The translations under genes were made by a program, and so were the position numbers. Shown here one piece after another: positions 44,373 through 53,350 of a DNA stretch of 64,000 nt. The DNA comes from Oscillospiraceae bacterium. Lineage in GTDB: Bacteria > Bacillota > Clostridia > Saccharofermentanales > Fastidiosipilaceae. The notes beneath the pieces were generated by a model that was not told the origin of the DNA, did no database searches, and was given only the letters and a program-made list of their open reading frames with translations. How positions within the stretch are numbered: position 1 is the first letter of the stretch; each line of letters starts with the position of its first letter. The stretch covers positions 124,001 through 188,000 of the forward strand of contig JASBZA010000001.1 of NCBI GenBank assembly GCA_029983685.1, in the 5' to 3' direction.

Positions 44373-45257
44373 TTAGAAATGGCGTCCCTTACCTCCCGAC
44401 ATGTGTCCGCCGCTGGAACTTCGTACCGTTGAACTGTTAGACGAAGAAGAATTCGAAGACGTACGGGCAGGAGGAATATAGGTACTGGTGGTATAATCGT
44501 TTAATACTTGGTCATTGATTATACTATAAGTGGCCAAAGCTTCCTTCTTTAAATCGTAAGCCGGTCTAGGCGCAAAACGGTCGTAGTCTGCATGGACGGA
44601 TTTGATATGACTTTTTGAGATACCGAAGTAGGTCGGAATAAAGGTAAGGACAAAGACAATAGCAGCAATTAAGGCTTTACCGGGAGTGTACTTGGGCTTT
44701 TCTTCTACTCTGTGTTGACCTTCGGAAACGCCTTTTTGAACATAATAGTCGATGCGTTCGATAGCCTGTTTGCAGGCTAAAGCGTATTGACCGTCAATCA
44801 TAGCATCGGTCATGCGGTCCAATATATTATCCAAGCGGGGGTCTATCAGGATATCAATGGCCTGCCCCATGGTCCCGATGTAAAAGTCACGGTCATCCAT
44901 GTCGATTAAAATATAGACTAAAGAAAAATCCGGTCCCACACCGATGTTATTATCCACCATAATGGGATCGCCGTATTTATACTCTCTTCTTCCCTCATTA
45001 TCGTTGGTGGTTAAGATGGCCAAAGAAATATCGGGATGGTCGGAAATAAATTTTTTCCCCATGTCCTCAAGGGCCGAAACATCTTCAGCCGTGAAAAGTT
45101 CGGCCTTATCTTCCAAATAAAAGACAGCTTCTTCCCTGCCGCTACTCTTTGCTTTAATGTCGTTCTTAGAATTTGGCATGAAAACCACAATAAAAGAAAA
45201 TAGTAAGAGGCCTAATAGCAACGAGCGGGCTATTCGTTTTTTTCTTGCCTTAGTCAT
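44373..45257 (-). CDS. TPM-domain membrane protein (YdjH/YgcG-like)
   Basis: 294 residues. A signal-anchor segment (about 11-27) is followed by an external TPM domain (about 45-185) with DISALTTND-like and DRDFYIGTMG segments. A second hydrophobic segment (about 192-212) then leads to a cytosolic part ending in a Ser-rich run and GGHMSGGKGRHF, the usual Gly/Ser tail of this family. TPM domains are linked to photosystem repair in plants and to membrane stress in bacteria; the activity is not settled. Third gene of the SPFH - zinc ribbon - TPM set, 12 bp after the zinc-ribbon gene. The basic N-terminus is KARKKRIARS. Confidence 0.8.
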   Translation of the reverse strand: MTKARKKRIARSLLLGLLLFSFIVVFMPNSKNDIKAKSSGREEAVFYLEDKAELFTAEDVSALEDMGKKFISDHPDISLAILTTNDNEGRREYKYGDPIMVDNNIGVGPDFSLVYILIDMDDRDFYIGTMGQAIDILIDPRLDNILDRMTDAMIDGQYALACKQAIERIDYYVQKGVSEGQHRVEEKPKYTPGKALIAAIVFVLTFIPTYFGISKSHIKSVHADYDRFAPRPAYDLKKEALATYSIINDQVLNDYTTSTYIPPARTSSNSSSSNSSTVRSSSGGHMSGGKGRHF

Positions 45258-45269
45258 AGTGCCTCCTTG

Positions 45270-46391
45270 CTAAAAAATAAAAAAGAAACTTGCCAAAGCC
45301 GTTACGACAGCGGAGGCAATCAGACCGAAAATCAGTCCTCTTTTTCTGGCATCGGATTTTAACTTGCTTTCAACGATGGGGACTTCACCGAAGGTGCGTC
45401 CGCTTTGGCCGTTCATGGCGTAGACGTAAATTTTACCCTTATAGTTGTAGGTCAAAACCCAAACTGGTAAAAGTGAAAAACGCAAGTCGGACTTCTCGCC
45501 CGAATAATCTTCGTAATCGACCTGGACATTTGAGGCTTCAATGGATTGGCGAAGTAAAGCCCTGGAAGCGCCGTCAACTTCCCGGTCCATCTGTTGCATG
45601 GCCTGATTTCTGGGCATGGTGTACTGTTCGGCAAAATAACCTTGCAACAAAGGCATAGAAAAATCTATAAAGGCATCCGAATCAAAAGGTTCAATGCCAT
45701 TAAGCAAATTGGGGTCGATTTGGCTAAAAGCCTGCAAGGACAAATCCGTAATGGACAGATGACCTTGCCTAACATGGTGCTTATCAACCGTTCTGGTATA
45801 TCGGTAGTTATTCTGCTGCCAAGATTGAGAGGCACTGGAATTACCTTCAAAATGCACATTCACTTTGGCATCGCCGTACCAATAGGGAATATACATGCCG
45901 GTCATCTTATCCAGATGGGCCTCCGAAAGGAAATCATCCGGCAAATATTTTTTGGTTTTAGCCCAGGCAATAAAGTCCTTTTTGGCCTGCTCTTCCGAGA
46001 TATCAAAAGGCATAATCTGATCGGGCCTAAAATCGCCCTGCAATCTAGACTCTATGACGACCGGACTATGACAGTAAAAACAAAAAGTGGAGGAGGTCGT
46101 GTCCGTAGTCACGACCTGGGCTCCACAATTTTGACAGTGATAACAATGGACCGTCTCATTGGCCTGATTTTGTCGATTCTGCTGAATCGCTTCAGTTCTT
46201 TCCTCTTTGCTATTACGCCTCTCCTCAAGCTTACGGGCATAGGCGTCCATTTCTTCAACCGTAAAGTCCGATCCGCAATAATCACAGATGAACTTAGCCG
46301 GTTCCGACTTATAGTAAATAGGCGCCCCGCAATTGGGGCAGTGATAAGAAACAGTCCCGTCTGCCATGGCTATAAAATCTCCATTGGTCAA
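45270..46391 (-). CDS. TFIIB-type zinc-ribbon protein with C-terminal membrane segment (YdjG-like)
   Basis: 373 residues. Two zinc ribbons are near the N-terminus: CPNCGAPIYY with CDYCGSDF, and CQNCGAQV with CFYCHSPV. A beta-rich domain with GMYIPYWYGDAKV follows. One membrane segment ends the protein (GLIFGLIASAVVTAL). It matches the arrangement of YdjG in the Bacillus subtilis pspA-ydjGHI operon, where it works with the SPFH protein at the membrane. The ATG abuts the end of the upstream SPFH gene. Confidence 0.78.
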   Translation of the reverse strand: MTNGDFIAMADGTVSYHCPNCGAPIYYKSEPAKFICDYCGSDFTVEEMDAYARKLEERRNSKEERTEAIQQNRQNQANETVHCYHCQNCGAQVVTTDTTSSTFCFYCHSPVVIESRLQGDFRPDQIMPFDISEEQAKKDFIAWAKTKKYLPDDFLSEAHLDKMTGMYIPYWYGDAKVNVHFEGNSSASQSWQQNNYRYTRTVDKHHVRQGHLSITDLSLQAFSQIDPNLLNGIEPFDSDAFIDFSMPLLQGYFAEQYTMPRNQAMQQMDREVDGASRALLRQSIEASNVQVDYEDYSGEKSDLRFSLLPVWVLTYNYKGKIYVYAMNGQSGRTFGEVPIVESKLKSDARKRGLIFGLIASAVVTALASFFFIF

Positions 46392-47633
46392 CTAAAATTG
46401 ATGACCGCAATTCGGACAGAATTTAGGATTCTGACCTTCGGGAATCTTCCAACCGCAGTTCTCACAGAATTTTCTTGAAGCAGTGGTTTGCTCGGGCCTC
46501 TTAGTGCCGCAATTGGAACAGAATTTTCCTCCGTTATTTTGCTGTTGACAGTTAGGACATGTCCAAGCGTCAGATGTACTTGTACCGCCGCCGGCATCCC
46601 GGGCTTCTGCTTGTTGTCTTTTTTGCTCTTGCTGGTACATGTACTGCTGGGTGTTATTAGCCGAGGCCTGGCCGGCAAAGCTTCCGCCAGCCTGCATACC
46701 TAAGCCCATGCCCATGAAAGTCTGTCCGGCGCCAGCTTCATTGGAACCCGCTGCTTTCAGACCTTCGGAAATATTACCTTGTACATAGCCTTCGCGGACC
46801 ATAGGATCCGAGAGCATAGCGCCTTTGCTGCGCATAGCAATGAGGTCTTTAGATTCATCATCGTAGGTAATGGATGCAATACCGACACTCATGATTTGGA
46901 AGCCGCGGTTGGCCTTCCAGTCTTCGTCTAAGACATCACTCATATATTGGGCCAATTCCATAGACTTGGAAGTCACATGGGAAATACGGTGGCCGTCTGC
47001 CGACATCTGGTTAAGAGAGGCAGTCAAAGCATTCAAAAACTCGGCCTGATATTGTTCATTAATCTCCATGACATCCTGACGGTCGGTTGACTTATCGACA
47101 ACCTGTGCATAGAACAAAATCGGGTCTACAATCTGCATGGAGTAATTGCCGAAACAGCGTAAAAAAAGCTCGGCATTATAGAAATCATCAAAATATTGGA
47201 TGGGATTCTTCGTACCGAACTTAATATTCTTAATTTCTTGCAAGTTGATGAAGATGGCTTCTTGCTTCTGCGGTGTAGTGCCGCCGAATTTAAAACGCTG
47301 CCAGGTTTCTTTAAGAGAATCTTGGAACTGGCCGTTAAAAAGCGAGGGTTGGGCACTGTTTTGAACTTGGAAAGTGCCGGGCTCGGCCGTATAGTCGATA
47401 ATGCGACCGTTTTCGACCAGCATCATGAACTGATTAGGATAAACCTGGATGATGGATCCGTTGGAAATAACATCCGAAGTCCCCTTGGTATTAGAACTTC
47501 TGGAATCCTGCCTTAAAACCTTGCCCTTAGTCATCAGAGTTTGGTCGGTCATATGATCTGCTTCGAATACGTCTAACCACTGGTCGGCCAGGTTACCGCC
47601 AATGGCGCCTTTTGCTGCTTTGATTAGTCCCAT
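46392..47633 (-). CDS. SPFH-domain protein with C-terminal zinc ribbons (YdjI-like)
   Basis: 413 residues. The N-terminal two thirds form an SPFH/band-7-like domain with the DVFEADHMTDQTLM start and QFMMLVENGRIID. A Gly/Gln-rich hinge (about 300-350) follows, then two zinc ribbons: CPNCQQQ with CSNCG, and CENCGW with CPNCG. Such proteins oligomerise on the membrane inner face. First gene of a three-gene set equivalent to ydjI, ydjG and ydjH; no pspA is visible in the window. A promoter overlapping the end of asnA probably starts this unit. Confidence 0.82.
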   Translation of the reverse strand: MGLIKAAKGAIGGNLADQWLDVFEADHMTDQTLMTKGKVLRQDSRSSNTKGTSDVISNGSIIQVYPNQFMMLVENGRIIDYTAEPGTFQVQNSAQPSLFNGQFQDSLKETWQRFKFGGTTPQKQEAIFINLQEIKNIKFGTKNPIQYFDDFYNAELFLRCFGNYSMQIVDPILFYAQVVDKSTDRQDVMEINEQYQAEFLNALTASLNQMSADGHRISHVTSKSMELAQYMSDVLDEDWKANRGFQIMSVGIASITYDDESKDLIAMRSKGAMLSDPMVREGYVQGNISEGLKAAGSNEAGAGQTFMGMGLGMQAGGSFAGQASANNTQQYMYQQEQKRQQAEARDAGGGTSTSDAWTCPNCQQQNNGGKFCSNCGTKRPEQTTASRKFCENCGWKIPEGQNPKFCPNCGHQF

Positions 47634-47660
47634 AAAGAAACCTCCTATCCGTTTGATTCC

Positions 47661-47689
47661 ATTATATTAGCTATCTTAGGTCATTACAA
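47661..47689 (-). promoter_or_regulatory. Promoter of the SPFH - zinc ribbon - TPM operon
   Basis: On the minus strand TTGTAA (47684-47689), a 17-bp spacer, TATAAT (47661-47666). The -35 box overlaps the asnA stop codon. It looks like a vegetative promoter, not an ECF sigma promoter. Confidence 0.65.
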
Positions 47690-48706
47690 TAAATGAATAT
47701 GATATTTTCTTGCCATTTCCAAGCTCGCCTTATCCCATATAGAAGATTGGACTTCTCCCACGTGGGCCTTCTGTAAAAGGACCATACAGAGTCTGGATTG
47801 ACCAACTCCGCCTCCTATAGTAAGCGGAAGTTGTCCTTTAGATAAGGCCCTATGATACGGCAGGTCCAGCTTGGCTTCCTCACCGGATGCTTTTAGCTGG
47901 GTCAAAAGACTATCAGGACTGACGCGAATGCCCATGGAAGATAACTCAATAACGCGGTCGAAAGCCTTATCGTAGTAAAGCAAGTCACCGTTTAAGTCCC
48001 AATCATCATAGTCGGCTGCTCTGGGACCGTGCGGCTTGCCACTTCTTAGCTTTCCCCCTATACCTGTGACAAAACTCAGTGTATGGTCTTTGGCAAAAAG
48101 ATACTCTCTTTGGCTGCCGCTCACATCGGGGTAGAGATCTTCTAATTCCTGTGAACTAATAATAGCCACATCGGCCGAAGGCAAGAGCTCCAGACCGGGA
48201 AAAGCGACCTTAAGTGCATAAGATGTATCAAAAATAGCTTGTGTGATTAGGCTTACGGTATCTTCTAAGTACGACAGCGTCCGGTCCTCTTCCGAAATGA
48301 CCTTTTCCCAGTCCCATTGGTCCACGTATATAGAATGTAAAGCATCCAGGCTTTCGTCTTTTCTAATGGCGTTCATGTCGGTCACGATACCTTCGCCGGG
48401 CTTAAAACCGTAACGCTTAAGGGCAAAACGCTTCCATTTGGCCAAAGATTGCACAATCTCGGCCTCTTCATCCGGACAGTGCGGCATGGTGAAGGTTACG
48501 GCATGGCCCTGGCCTCCCAAGTCATCATTAAGACCTGACGTGTTGGACACAAAAAGCGGAGCCGAAGCTCTTCTTAAATTGAGCTTTTGTCTTAAAGACC
48601 TGGAAAAGTGGTCTTTAATCAACTCAATAGCAATCTGTGTTTCTCTGAGACCCAAGACGGATGTATAGTTTTCCAGCGTCTTGATATATTTTTCGGATTC
48701 GGACAT
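47684..48706 (-). CDS. asnA: Aspartate-ammonia ligase (AsnA-type asparagine synthetase)
   Basis: Makes asparagine from aspartate, ammonia and ATP. The 340 residues show the class II aminoacyl-tRNA synthetase-like fold typical of AsnA: NLRRASAPLFV, LNDDLGG near the N-terminus, YVDQWDWEKVI, and the C-terminal TIGGGVGQSRLCMVLL. The gene starts two bases after the esterase stop, so they are likely co-transcribed. Confidence 0.95.
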   Translation of the reverse strand: MSESEKYIKTLENYTSVLGLRETQIAIELIKDHFSRSLRQKLNLRRASAPLFVSNTSGLNDDLGGQGHAVTFTMPHCPDEEAEIVQSLAKWKRFALKRYGFKPGEGIVTDMNAIRKDESLDALHSIYVDQWDWEKVISEEDRTLSYLEDTVSLITQAIFDTSYALKVAFPGLELLPSADVAIISSQELEDLYPDVSGSQREYLFAKDHTLSFVTGIGGKLRSGKPHGPRAADYDDWDLNGDLLYYDKAFDRVIELSSMGIRVSPDSLLTQLKASGEEAKLDLPYHRALSKGQLPLTIGGGVGQSRLCMVLLQKAHVGEVQSSIWDKASLEMARKYHIHLL

Positions 48707-48708
48707 GG

Positions 48709-49521
48709 CTAACCTATTTTAGAGAAAAATTGCATGGCCAAATCAAACCAGGTCTCTACCGGTCTTAAATCTTGACCGGGCTTGGTTGCGGTCGTCTGAT
48801 CGGCCAAAGACAGGCCGTGCTCGCCGAAACCGTAACAGTGAAGCTCGGCTGCTACACCTAAGCTGTTGAGCTTTTTGGCGTAATCGATACTCTGACGAAC
48901 CGGGACCAGGCTATCTTCCATGGTATGGAAAAGGAAGGTGGGCGGGGTGTTTTCACTAAGATGGTCCAGAGGGGCTTGTTCCATAAGGCTAAGGAGGGCC
49001 TCCCCTTCTCTTAAAGTCTTCTCGTCTGCGGCCTCGATGCCGCCCATTTGTTCTACTGCCGTGTCGTAAGCCATTTTAATTTCATCGGCACTAAAACCGA
49101 TAGCGCCATAACCTAAGGCAACGGCCTTCAAGGCTTGGGGAAATTTAATGGATGCCCAAGAGGCCAAATGGCCGCCTGCTGAAAAGCCCACCGCGAAAAT
49201 GCGTGTCTTATCGACCTGGTAACTGTCATCAAGATTTTGAATCCAGTTATATAAATAGAAGAATTCATTCATTAAGTTGTCCAAGCTTAAATCTATCTTG
49301 TCGGGTAAGGTCGTATAAGACAAAACCACGGCGTGGTAACCGTAGGTGTTGGCCTTTAAAGCTACAGGCTGGCCCTCTCTGGGCGATACATAGGTGTATG
49401 ATCCACCCGGAATAACGATTAATAAGGGTCTTTTAATCGGCTCCTTATTTTGATCTCTAAGTGATTGTAATAAATAAGGTTCGAAAAAGGCGGTATCATT
49501 AATCTTTATAATGCGTTCCAT
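48709..49521 (-). CDS. Alpha/beta-hydrolase, esterase/lipase-like
   Basis: 270 residues, no signal peptide. The oxyanion segment is VIPGGSYTYVS. The nucleophile elbow is GFSAGG, the acidic residue is in HTMEDSLVP and the histidine in FGEHGLS, giving a complete triad. It resembles small acyl- or acetyl-xylan-type esterases of the BD-FAE group; the substrate is unknown. The ATG at 49521 follows GGAGG by seven bases, so the longer frame beginning at 49560 is not used. Confidence 0.8.
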   Translation of the reverse strand: MERIIKINDTAFFEPYLLQSLRDQNKEPIKRPLLIVIPGGSYTYVSPREGQPVALKANTYGYHAVVLSYTTLPDKIDLSLDNLMNEFFYLYNWIQNLDDSYQVDKTRIFAVGFSAGGHLASWASIKFPQALKAVALGYGAIGFSADEIKMAYDTAVEQMGGIEAADEKTLREGEALLSLMEQAPLDHLSENTPPTFLFHTMEDSLVPVRQSIDYAKKLNSLGVAAELHCYGFGEHGLSLADQTTATKPGQDLRPVETWFDLAMQFFSKIG

Positions 49522-49703
49522 GACGTTACCTCCATTAGATAATCTTAATGCAGTGTACAACTTTTATCCTGAAGTGTCAGCAAGACAGGATGCGTATATG
49601 GTATGGAGCAAGAAAAAGAGGATGCTTCCCGGGGTATCGGCTACACCGAGGCTCCCTATAGCGAAGTTCTAGCAAATTTAGAAGTTTAATCCGTAATAAA
49701 GTA

Positions 49704-49732
49704 TTGTTCAGTCGTGCTTTTAGGGTTATCAT
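49704..49732 (+). promoter_or_regulatory. Weak candidate promoter of the purine permease gene
   Basis: TTGTTC (49704-49709), a 17-bp spacer and TATCAT (49727-49732). The 242-bp divergent gap (49522-49763) was searched for a purine riboswitch, but the conserved core was not seen. Confidence 0.35.
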
Positions 49733-49763
49733 CGGATGTACTTTATGAATAGGGAGTAAATAA

Positions 49764-51164
49764 ATGGAGAAGTTTTTTGAACTTAAAAAACATGGAACGA
49801 ATGTGCCCACCGAAATTATGGCCGGATTTACGACATTCTTTGCAATGTCTTATATCCTCTTTGTGAACCCTACGCTCTTAAGCAGTACCGGAATGCCCAG
49901 AGGCGGCGTTTATATGGCGACCATTCTCTCGGCCTTTATTGGCACACTTTTTATGGGGCTTTTTGCCAATGTGCCTTATGCGGTTGCTCCGGGTATGGGA
50001 CTAAACGCTTTCTTTACCTATACGGTTGTTATGCAGCTCGGCTTTACCTGGCAACAGGCTTTGGCCATGGTCTTTATCTGCGGTGTGATTAATATCATCA
50101 TTACCATCACAAATATCCGTAAGGCCATTATTGCCGCAATCCCCGAAAGCCTGCAACATGCTATCGGCGGCGGTATCGGCTGTTTTATTGCCTATTTAGG
50201 CCTGGTCAATGCCGGTATTATTCATAACACACCCGGTGATGCGGGTTCGACCGCCCTTATTCCTACACTAGGCAGTTTTGCCAATCCGGTGGTCCAAGTT
50301 TCCTTAATCGGCTTGGTTATTACTATCGTTCTTTTGATTCTCAATGTAAAAGGTGCCATTTTAATCGGAATCCTAAGTTCTACCCTGATCGGTCTCTTGC
50401 CGGTCTTCAGTGTAACTTCTTTTACCGGTAATGAAGCGAATTCTTTCTCGGAAATTTTTGCCGGTCTGGGCCAAACCTTTGGTGCCGCTTTCGGCAAGGA
50501 AGGTATACAGAGCCTATTTACCCAGGACGCAACTAAGACGGTTATTGCACTTGTTACCATTTTTTCTTTCAGCCTTTCCGATACTTTTGACACCATCGGA
50601 ACCTTCATCGGAACCGGTCGCACCAGCGGTATTTTTACCGAAGAGGACGAACGCTTAATGCAAGAAAAAGCCGGTTTCTCGACGCGTTTGGATAAGGCAC
50701 TTTTTGCCGATTCGATTGCTACTTCTATCGGTGCTCTGTTTGGTACTTCAAATGCAACGACTTATGTTGAGTCTACTGCCGGTATCGGTGCCGGCGGCAG
50801 AACAGGTTTGACGTCCGTGGTCGTGGCTATTCTCTTTGCGCTTTGTACCTTCATCGGTCCCTTGGCCGGTGCCGTCCCCGCAGCCGCTACCGCTCCTGCG
50901 CTGATTATCGTCGGTATCATGATGCTGTCTTCTTTCGCTCAATTGCTTTGGGAGGATTTTGCTGAAGCTATTCCGGCTTTCTTTGCCGCCATCTTCATGG
51001 CCTTTTCTTATTCGATTTCTCACGGTATCGCCTTTGGTTTCTTTGCTTATATTCTGGTTAAAGTGGCCAAAGGTAAGGCCAAGGAAATCCACCCCATTTT
51101 ATGGGTCTCTTCAATCCTATTTATCTTGAACTATATTCTTATCGCGATTTACCATACGGCCTAA
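49764..51164 (+). CDS. NCS2-family purine permease (guanine/hypoxanthine type)
   Basis: 466 residues with about 12-14 membrane segments. Family signatures are NVPTEIMAGFTTFFAMSYIL, APGMGLNAFFTYTV, GGGIGCFIAYLG, DTFDTIGTFIGTG and GTSNATTYVESTAGI. It belongs to the AzgA/PbuG branch, which imports hypoxanthine, guanine or adenine with protons. A single-gene unit ended by a strong terminator. Confidence 0.92.
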   Translation: MEKFFELKKHGTNVPTEIMAGFTTFFAMSYILFVNPTLLSSTGMPRGGVYMATILSAFIGTLFMGLFANVPYAVAPGMGLNAFFTYTVVMQLGFTWQQALAMVFICGVINIIITITNIRKAIIAAIPESLQHAIGGGIGCFIAYLGLVNAGIIHNTPGDAGSTALIPTLGSFANPVVQVSLIGLVITIVLLILNVKGAILIGILSSTLIGLLPVFSVTSFTGNEANSFSEIFAGLGQTFGAAFGKEGIQSLFTQDATKTVIALVTIFSFSLSDTFDTIGTFIGTGRTSGIFTEEDERLMQEKAGFSTRLDKALFADSIATSIGALFGTSNATTYVESTAGIGAGGRTGLTSVVVAILFALCTFIGPLAGAVPAAATAPALIIVGIMMLSSFAQLLWEDFAEAIPAFFAAIFMAFSYSISHGIAFGFFAYILVKVAKGKAKEIHPILWVSSILFILNYILIAIYHTA

Positions 51165-51190
51165 GTTACTAGGAGACTTATAACCTAGAT

Positions 51191-51223
51191 AAAGGAGGTC
51201 CCCAACCGGGGGCCTCCTTTTTT
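51191..51223 (+). terminator. Terminator after the purine permease gene
   Basis: AAAGGAGGTCCCC (51191-51203), loop AACC, GGGGGCCTCCTTT with one wobble, followed by TTT. The T-run touches the next promoter. Confidence 0.88.
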
Positions 51224-51231
51224 GCTATAAT
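51223..51231 (+). promoter_or_regulatory. Extended -10 box giving a leaderless mRNA for the AlaX-like gene
   Basis: TGC-TATAAT at 51223-51231; the ATG is at 51239, so only 7 nt lie between. No -35 box is seen, because the terminator hairpin occupies that place, and no Shine-Dalgarno sequence exists. Confidence 0.5.
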
Positions 51232-51238
51232 CGAGCCT

Positions 51239-52480
51239 ATGAAAGTTAGTAAAAAAGAATTTAATCAGATTTATGATTTAGAGCCATATCGTAAAGAAGC
51301 TGGGGTCAGCGTTTTATCATGCGAAAAAATAAACGATGAAGACCGACGTCACTGGCCTTCTTTGACGTCTCAAACCGCCTATAAGGTCGTCCTGGACAAG
51401 ACAATCTTCTACCCCGAGGGAGGGGGCCAGTTGGGCGATATGGGCCTCTTAGGCGACGCTCAAGTCTTGGATACCCGTTGGGGTTACGGTGACTCTTCCG
51501 AAAGTATATTCCATCTTACCGATAAAGCGCTTGATATAGAGTCAGACGTTTCGGCAGAACTTGACTGGGACCGCCGCTTTGATTTTATGCAACAGCACAG
51601 TGCCGAACACATTTTATCCGGTATTTGCCATAAACATTACGGCTACGATAATGTAGGCTTTCATTTAGGTGAGGACAATACAACCTTGGACTTTGACGGT
51701 CCCTTGACTTGGGAGCAAGTCCGGGCACTCATAGATGAGGCCAACCGGGTTATATGGGCAGATCGGCCGATTAAAGTTAGGGTGTTTGATGAGGACCCTT
51801 CTAAAGGCGAGGGCATCTCTTACCGTTCTAAAATAGAGCTTAAAGGCAAGGTGCGCTTGATTCAAATCGATGATGCTGACCTATGTGCTTGTGCTGCTCC
51901 CCATCTTTCTTCGACCGGACAGATTGGCTTAATCCTGGTTACGAAATTGGAAAACTGGAAAAAGGGCGTACGCCTTCACCTTTTGGCCGGAAAAAGAGCC
52001 TACACTTACGTGCAAGAATCTCAGAAAATTCTAGATGACTTATCCAACCTTTTCTCTTTACCTATTCTCTCTATCCCTGAAGGTATCGCTAAGCAAGAGG
52101 AACGCCTGGCCCAAAGCCAGGATCGCATTTATCAAGGTCAGAACTTGCTCTGGGCTGATTTATTAAATGAAGATACAGACCAAGTTTTTTATCTGGATAG
52201 TCCGCTCTTTGACAGCGATTTTGCCAAGAGACAGATAAAGGCCTATAAACCTGAGAAAGCCGGACATAGGCTTCTCATTCTTATCCCCGTCAATCAAGGC
52301 TTAAGCTTTTATTTAGCCGAATCTTCTCCGTTGTGGATTAAAATTTTAAGAGAAACGTTCGGAGCCAAGGGGGGCGGTCCGCCGCAGTTTAGCCAGGGTT
52401 TTATCGGAGCGAAAGAACTTAATGCCGACACTTTAGCCCAAGCGATAAAAGACCGGCTTTTAGCCGAATCGGTTAAATAA
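51239..52480 (+). CDS. Alanyl-tRNA editing protein (AlaX-L type)
   Basis: 413 residues. A free-standing editing domain related to alanyl-tRNA synthetase that removes serine or glycine wrongly attached to tRNA-Ala. It has FYPEGGGQLGDMG in the N-terminal part, zinc ligands in QQHSAEHIL and CACAAPH, and a C-terminal DHHA1 domain with FGAKGGGPPQFSQG. This is the long AlaX form. The 3' end overlaps the convergent DUF3307 gene by 8 bp. Confidence 0.9.
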   Translation: MKVSKKEFNQIYDLEPYRKEAGVSVLSCEKINDEDRRHWPSLTSQTAYKVVLDKTIFYPEGGGQLGDMGLLGDAQVLDTRWGYGDSSESIFHLTDKALDIESDVSAELDWDRRFDFMQQHSAEHILSGICHKHYGYDNVGFHLGEDNTTLDFDGPLTWEQVRALIDEANRVIWADRPIKVRVFDEDPSKGEGISYRSKIELKGKVRLIQIDDADLCACAAPHLSSTGQIGLILVTKLENWKKGVRLHLLAGKRAYTYVQESQKILDDLSNLFSLPILSIPEGIAKQEERLAQSQDRIYQGQNLLWADLLNEDTDQVFYLDSPLFDSDFAKRQIKAYKPEKAGHRLLILIPVNQGLSFYLAESSPLWIKILRETFGAKGGGPPQFSQGFIGAKELNADTLAQAIKDRLLAESVK

Positions 52481-53264
52481 CGAGAAAGAAAAAATATCGG
52501 TAGAGGCTGGAAAAAATCAGTGCGCCGGTAAAACTTAATAAAGTTGTGTAAAGGAAAAAGTCTTGGTAAAACGGATCTTTTAGTTTGTTCCGGCGAACCA
52601 GGGCTTTTCCTATAAACAGAAGAATTATTGCGACATAGGCTTGGTGAAGAGTAAAAAGTAAGATCAGGATACGCTCCATATAGCCGATGTGTCGTTCTAA
52701 ACGGTGCCCTTCTTCTCGCATCGTTAGTGTTTCCCTATAAGTCTCCCCTTCTCCGGGCCAAATATCTTCTTTGTCCTGCAAAATGGATTGGATAAAGTAG
52801 GCTATACCCCACAAAAGGCTAACCAGCCAGGTGCCCAAAAGATTTAATTGGCTGAAATGGTTGAGTTTTAAATCATGCGCCTTTATCATCACGATGCTTT
52901 TTTCAAAATTAAACGGGAATTTAATGTAGCCCAGTAACATGCAGACCAAGGCTAACGATAGGATATGAAAGAGCTGATCCAGCAGAAAAACTTTTATGGG
53001 TTTGGATTTTTGTAAATTCTTCCAATAATCAATAAAGTAGTGGCAAATGACCACTAAAAGGTCGGCCAGGAGAAAACGCCAAGACATGGCGGACTCGGCC
53101 ACGGCAATTAAAATACTCAGTATAAAAAGACATAGGGCATGAATTAGAATGGCCGGCTGAAAAAAGAGCGTCTTGGACTTTTGCTTTTTTGCCGATACGA
53201 GAAAACGCTGTTGGAGTAGAAAATCATTAATGACATGACTCAACAATAAAATCGAAAAGGCCAC
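52473..53264 (-). CDS. DUF3307 membrane protein
   Basis: 263 residues with six to seven hydrophobic segments. The N-terminal SHVINDFLLQQ, a His/Asp-containing first helix, and the CHYFIDYWK and FLLDQLFHI segments are the conserved parts of DUF3307. Function unknown; some members sit with phage or polysaccharide genes, but none are here. It has no close partner on its strand apart from pfk upstream. Confidence 0.7.
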   Translation of the reverse strand: MAFSILLLSHVINDFLLQQRFLVSAKKQKSKTLFFQPAILIHALCLFILSILIAVAESAMSWRFLLADLLVVICHYFIDYWKNLQKSKPIKVFLLDQLFHILSLALVCMLLGYIKFPFNFEKSIVMIKAHDLKLNHFSQLNLLGTWLVSLLWGIAYFIQSILQDKEDIWPGEGETYRETLTMREEGHRLERHIGYMERILILLFTLHQAYVAIILLFIGKALVRRNKLKDPFYQDFFLYTTLLSFTGALIFSSLYRYFFFLVI

Positions 53265-53289
53265 CTTTTGCTCCTATTCTTTATTATAA

Positions 53290-53321
53290 GGAAGGCCCGG
53301 ACCGTCATGGCCGGGTCTTCC
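53290..53321. terminator. Strong hairpin between pfk and the DUF3307 gene
   Basis: GGAAGGCCCGG (53290-53300) pairs with CCGGGTCTTCC (53311-53321) with one mismatch around a 10-nt loop. Neither strand has a clear T-run, so termination is uncertain. Confidence 0.45.
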
Positions 53322-53350
53322 TAACGCTTGGCAATTCGTCGGACTTAAAC

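Noticed and set aside
45594..46478. 294-codon open frame on the + strand
   Set aside because: It is fully antisense to the zinc-ribbon gene, has no ribosome site and no recognisable motif.
49561..49763. Purine riboswitch upstream of the NCS2 permease
   Set aside because: The conserved purine aptamer core (loop-loop and junction bases) could not be found in the leader, although a few hairpins are present.
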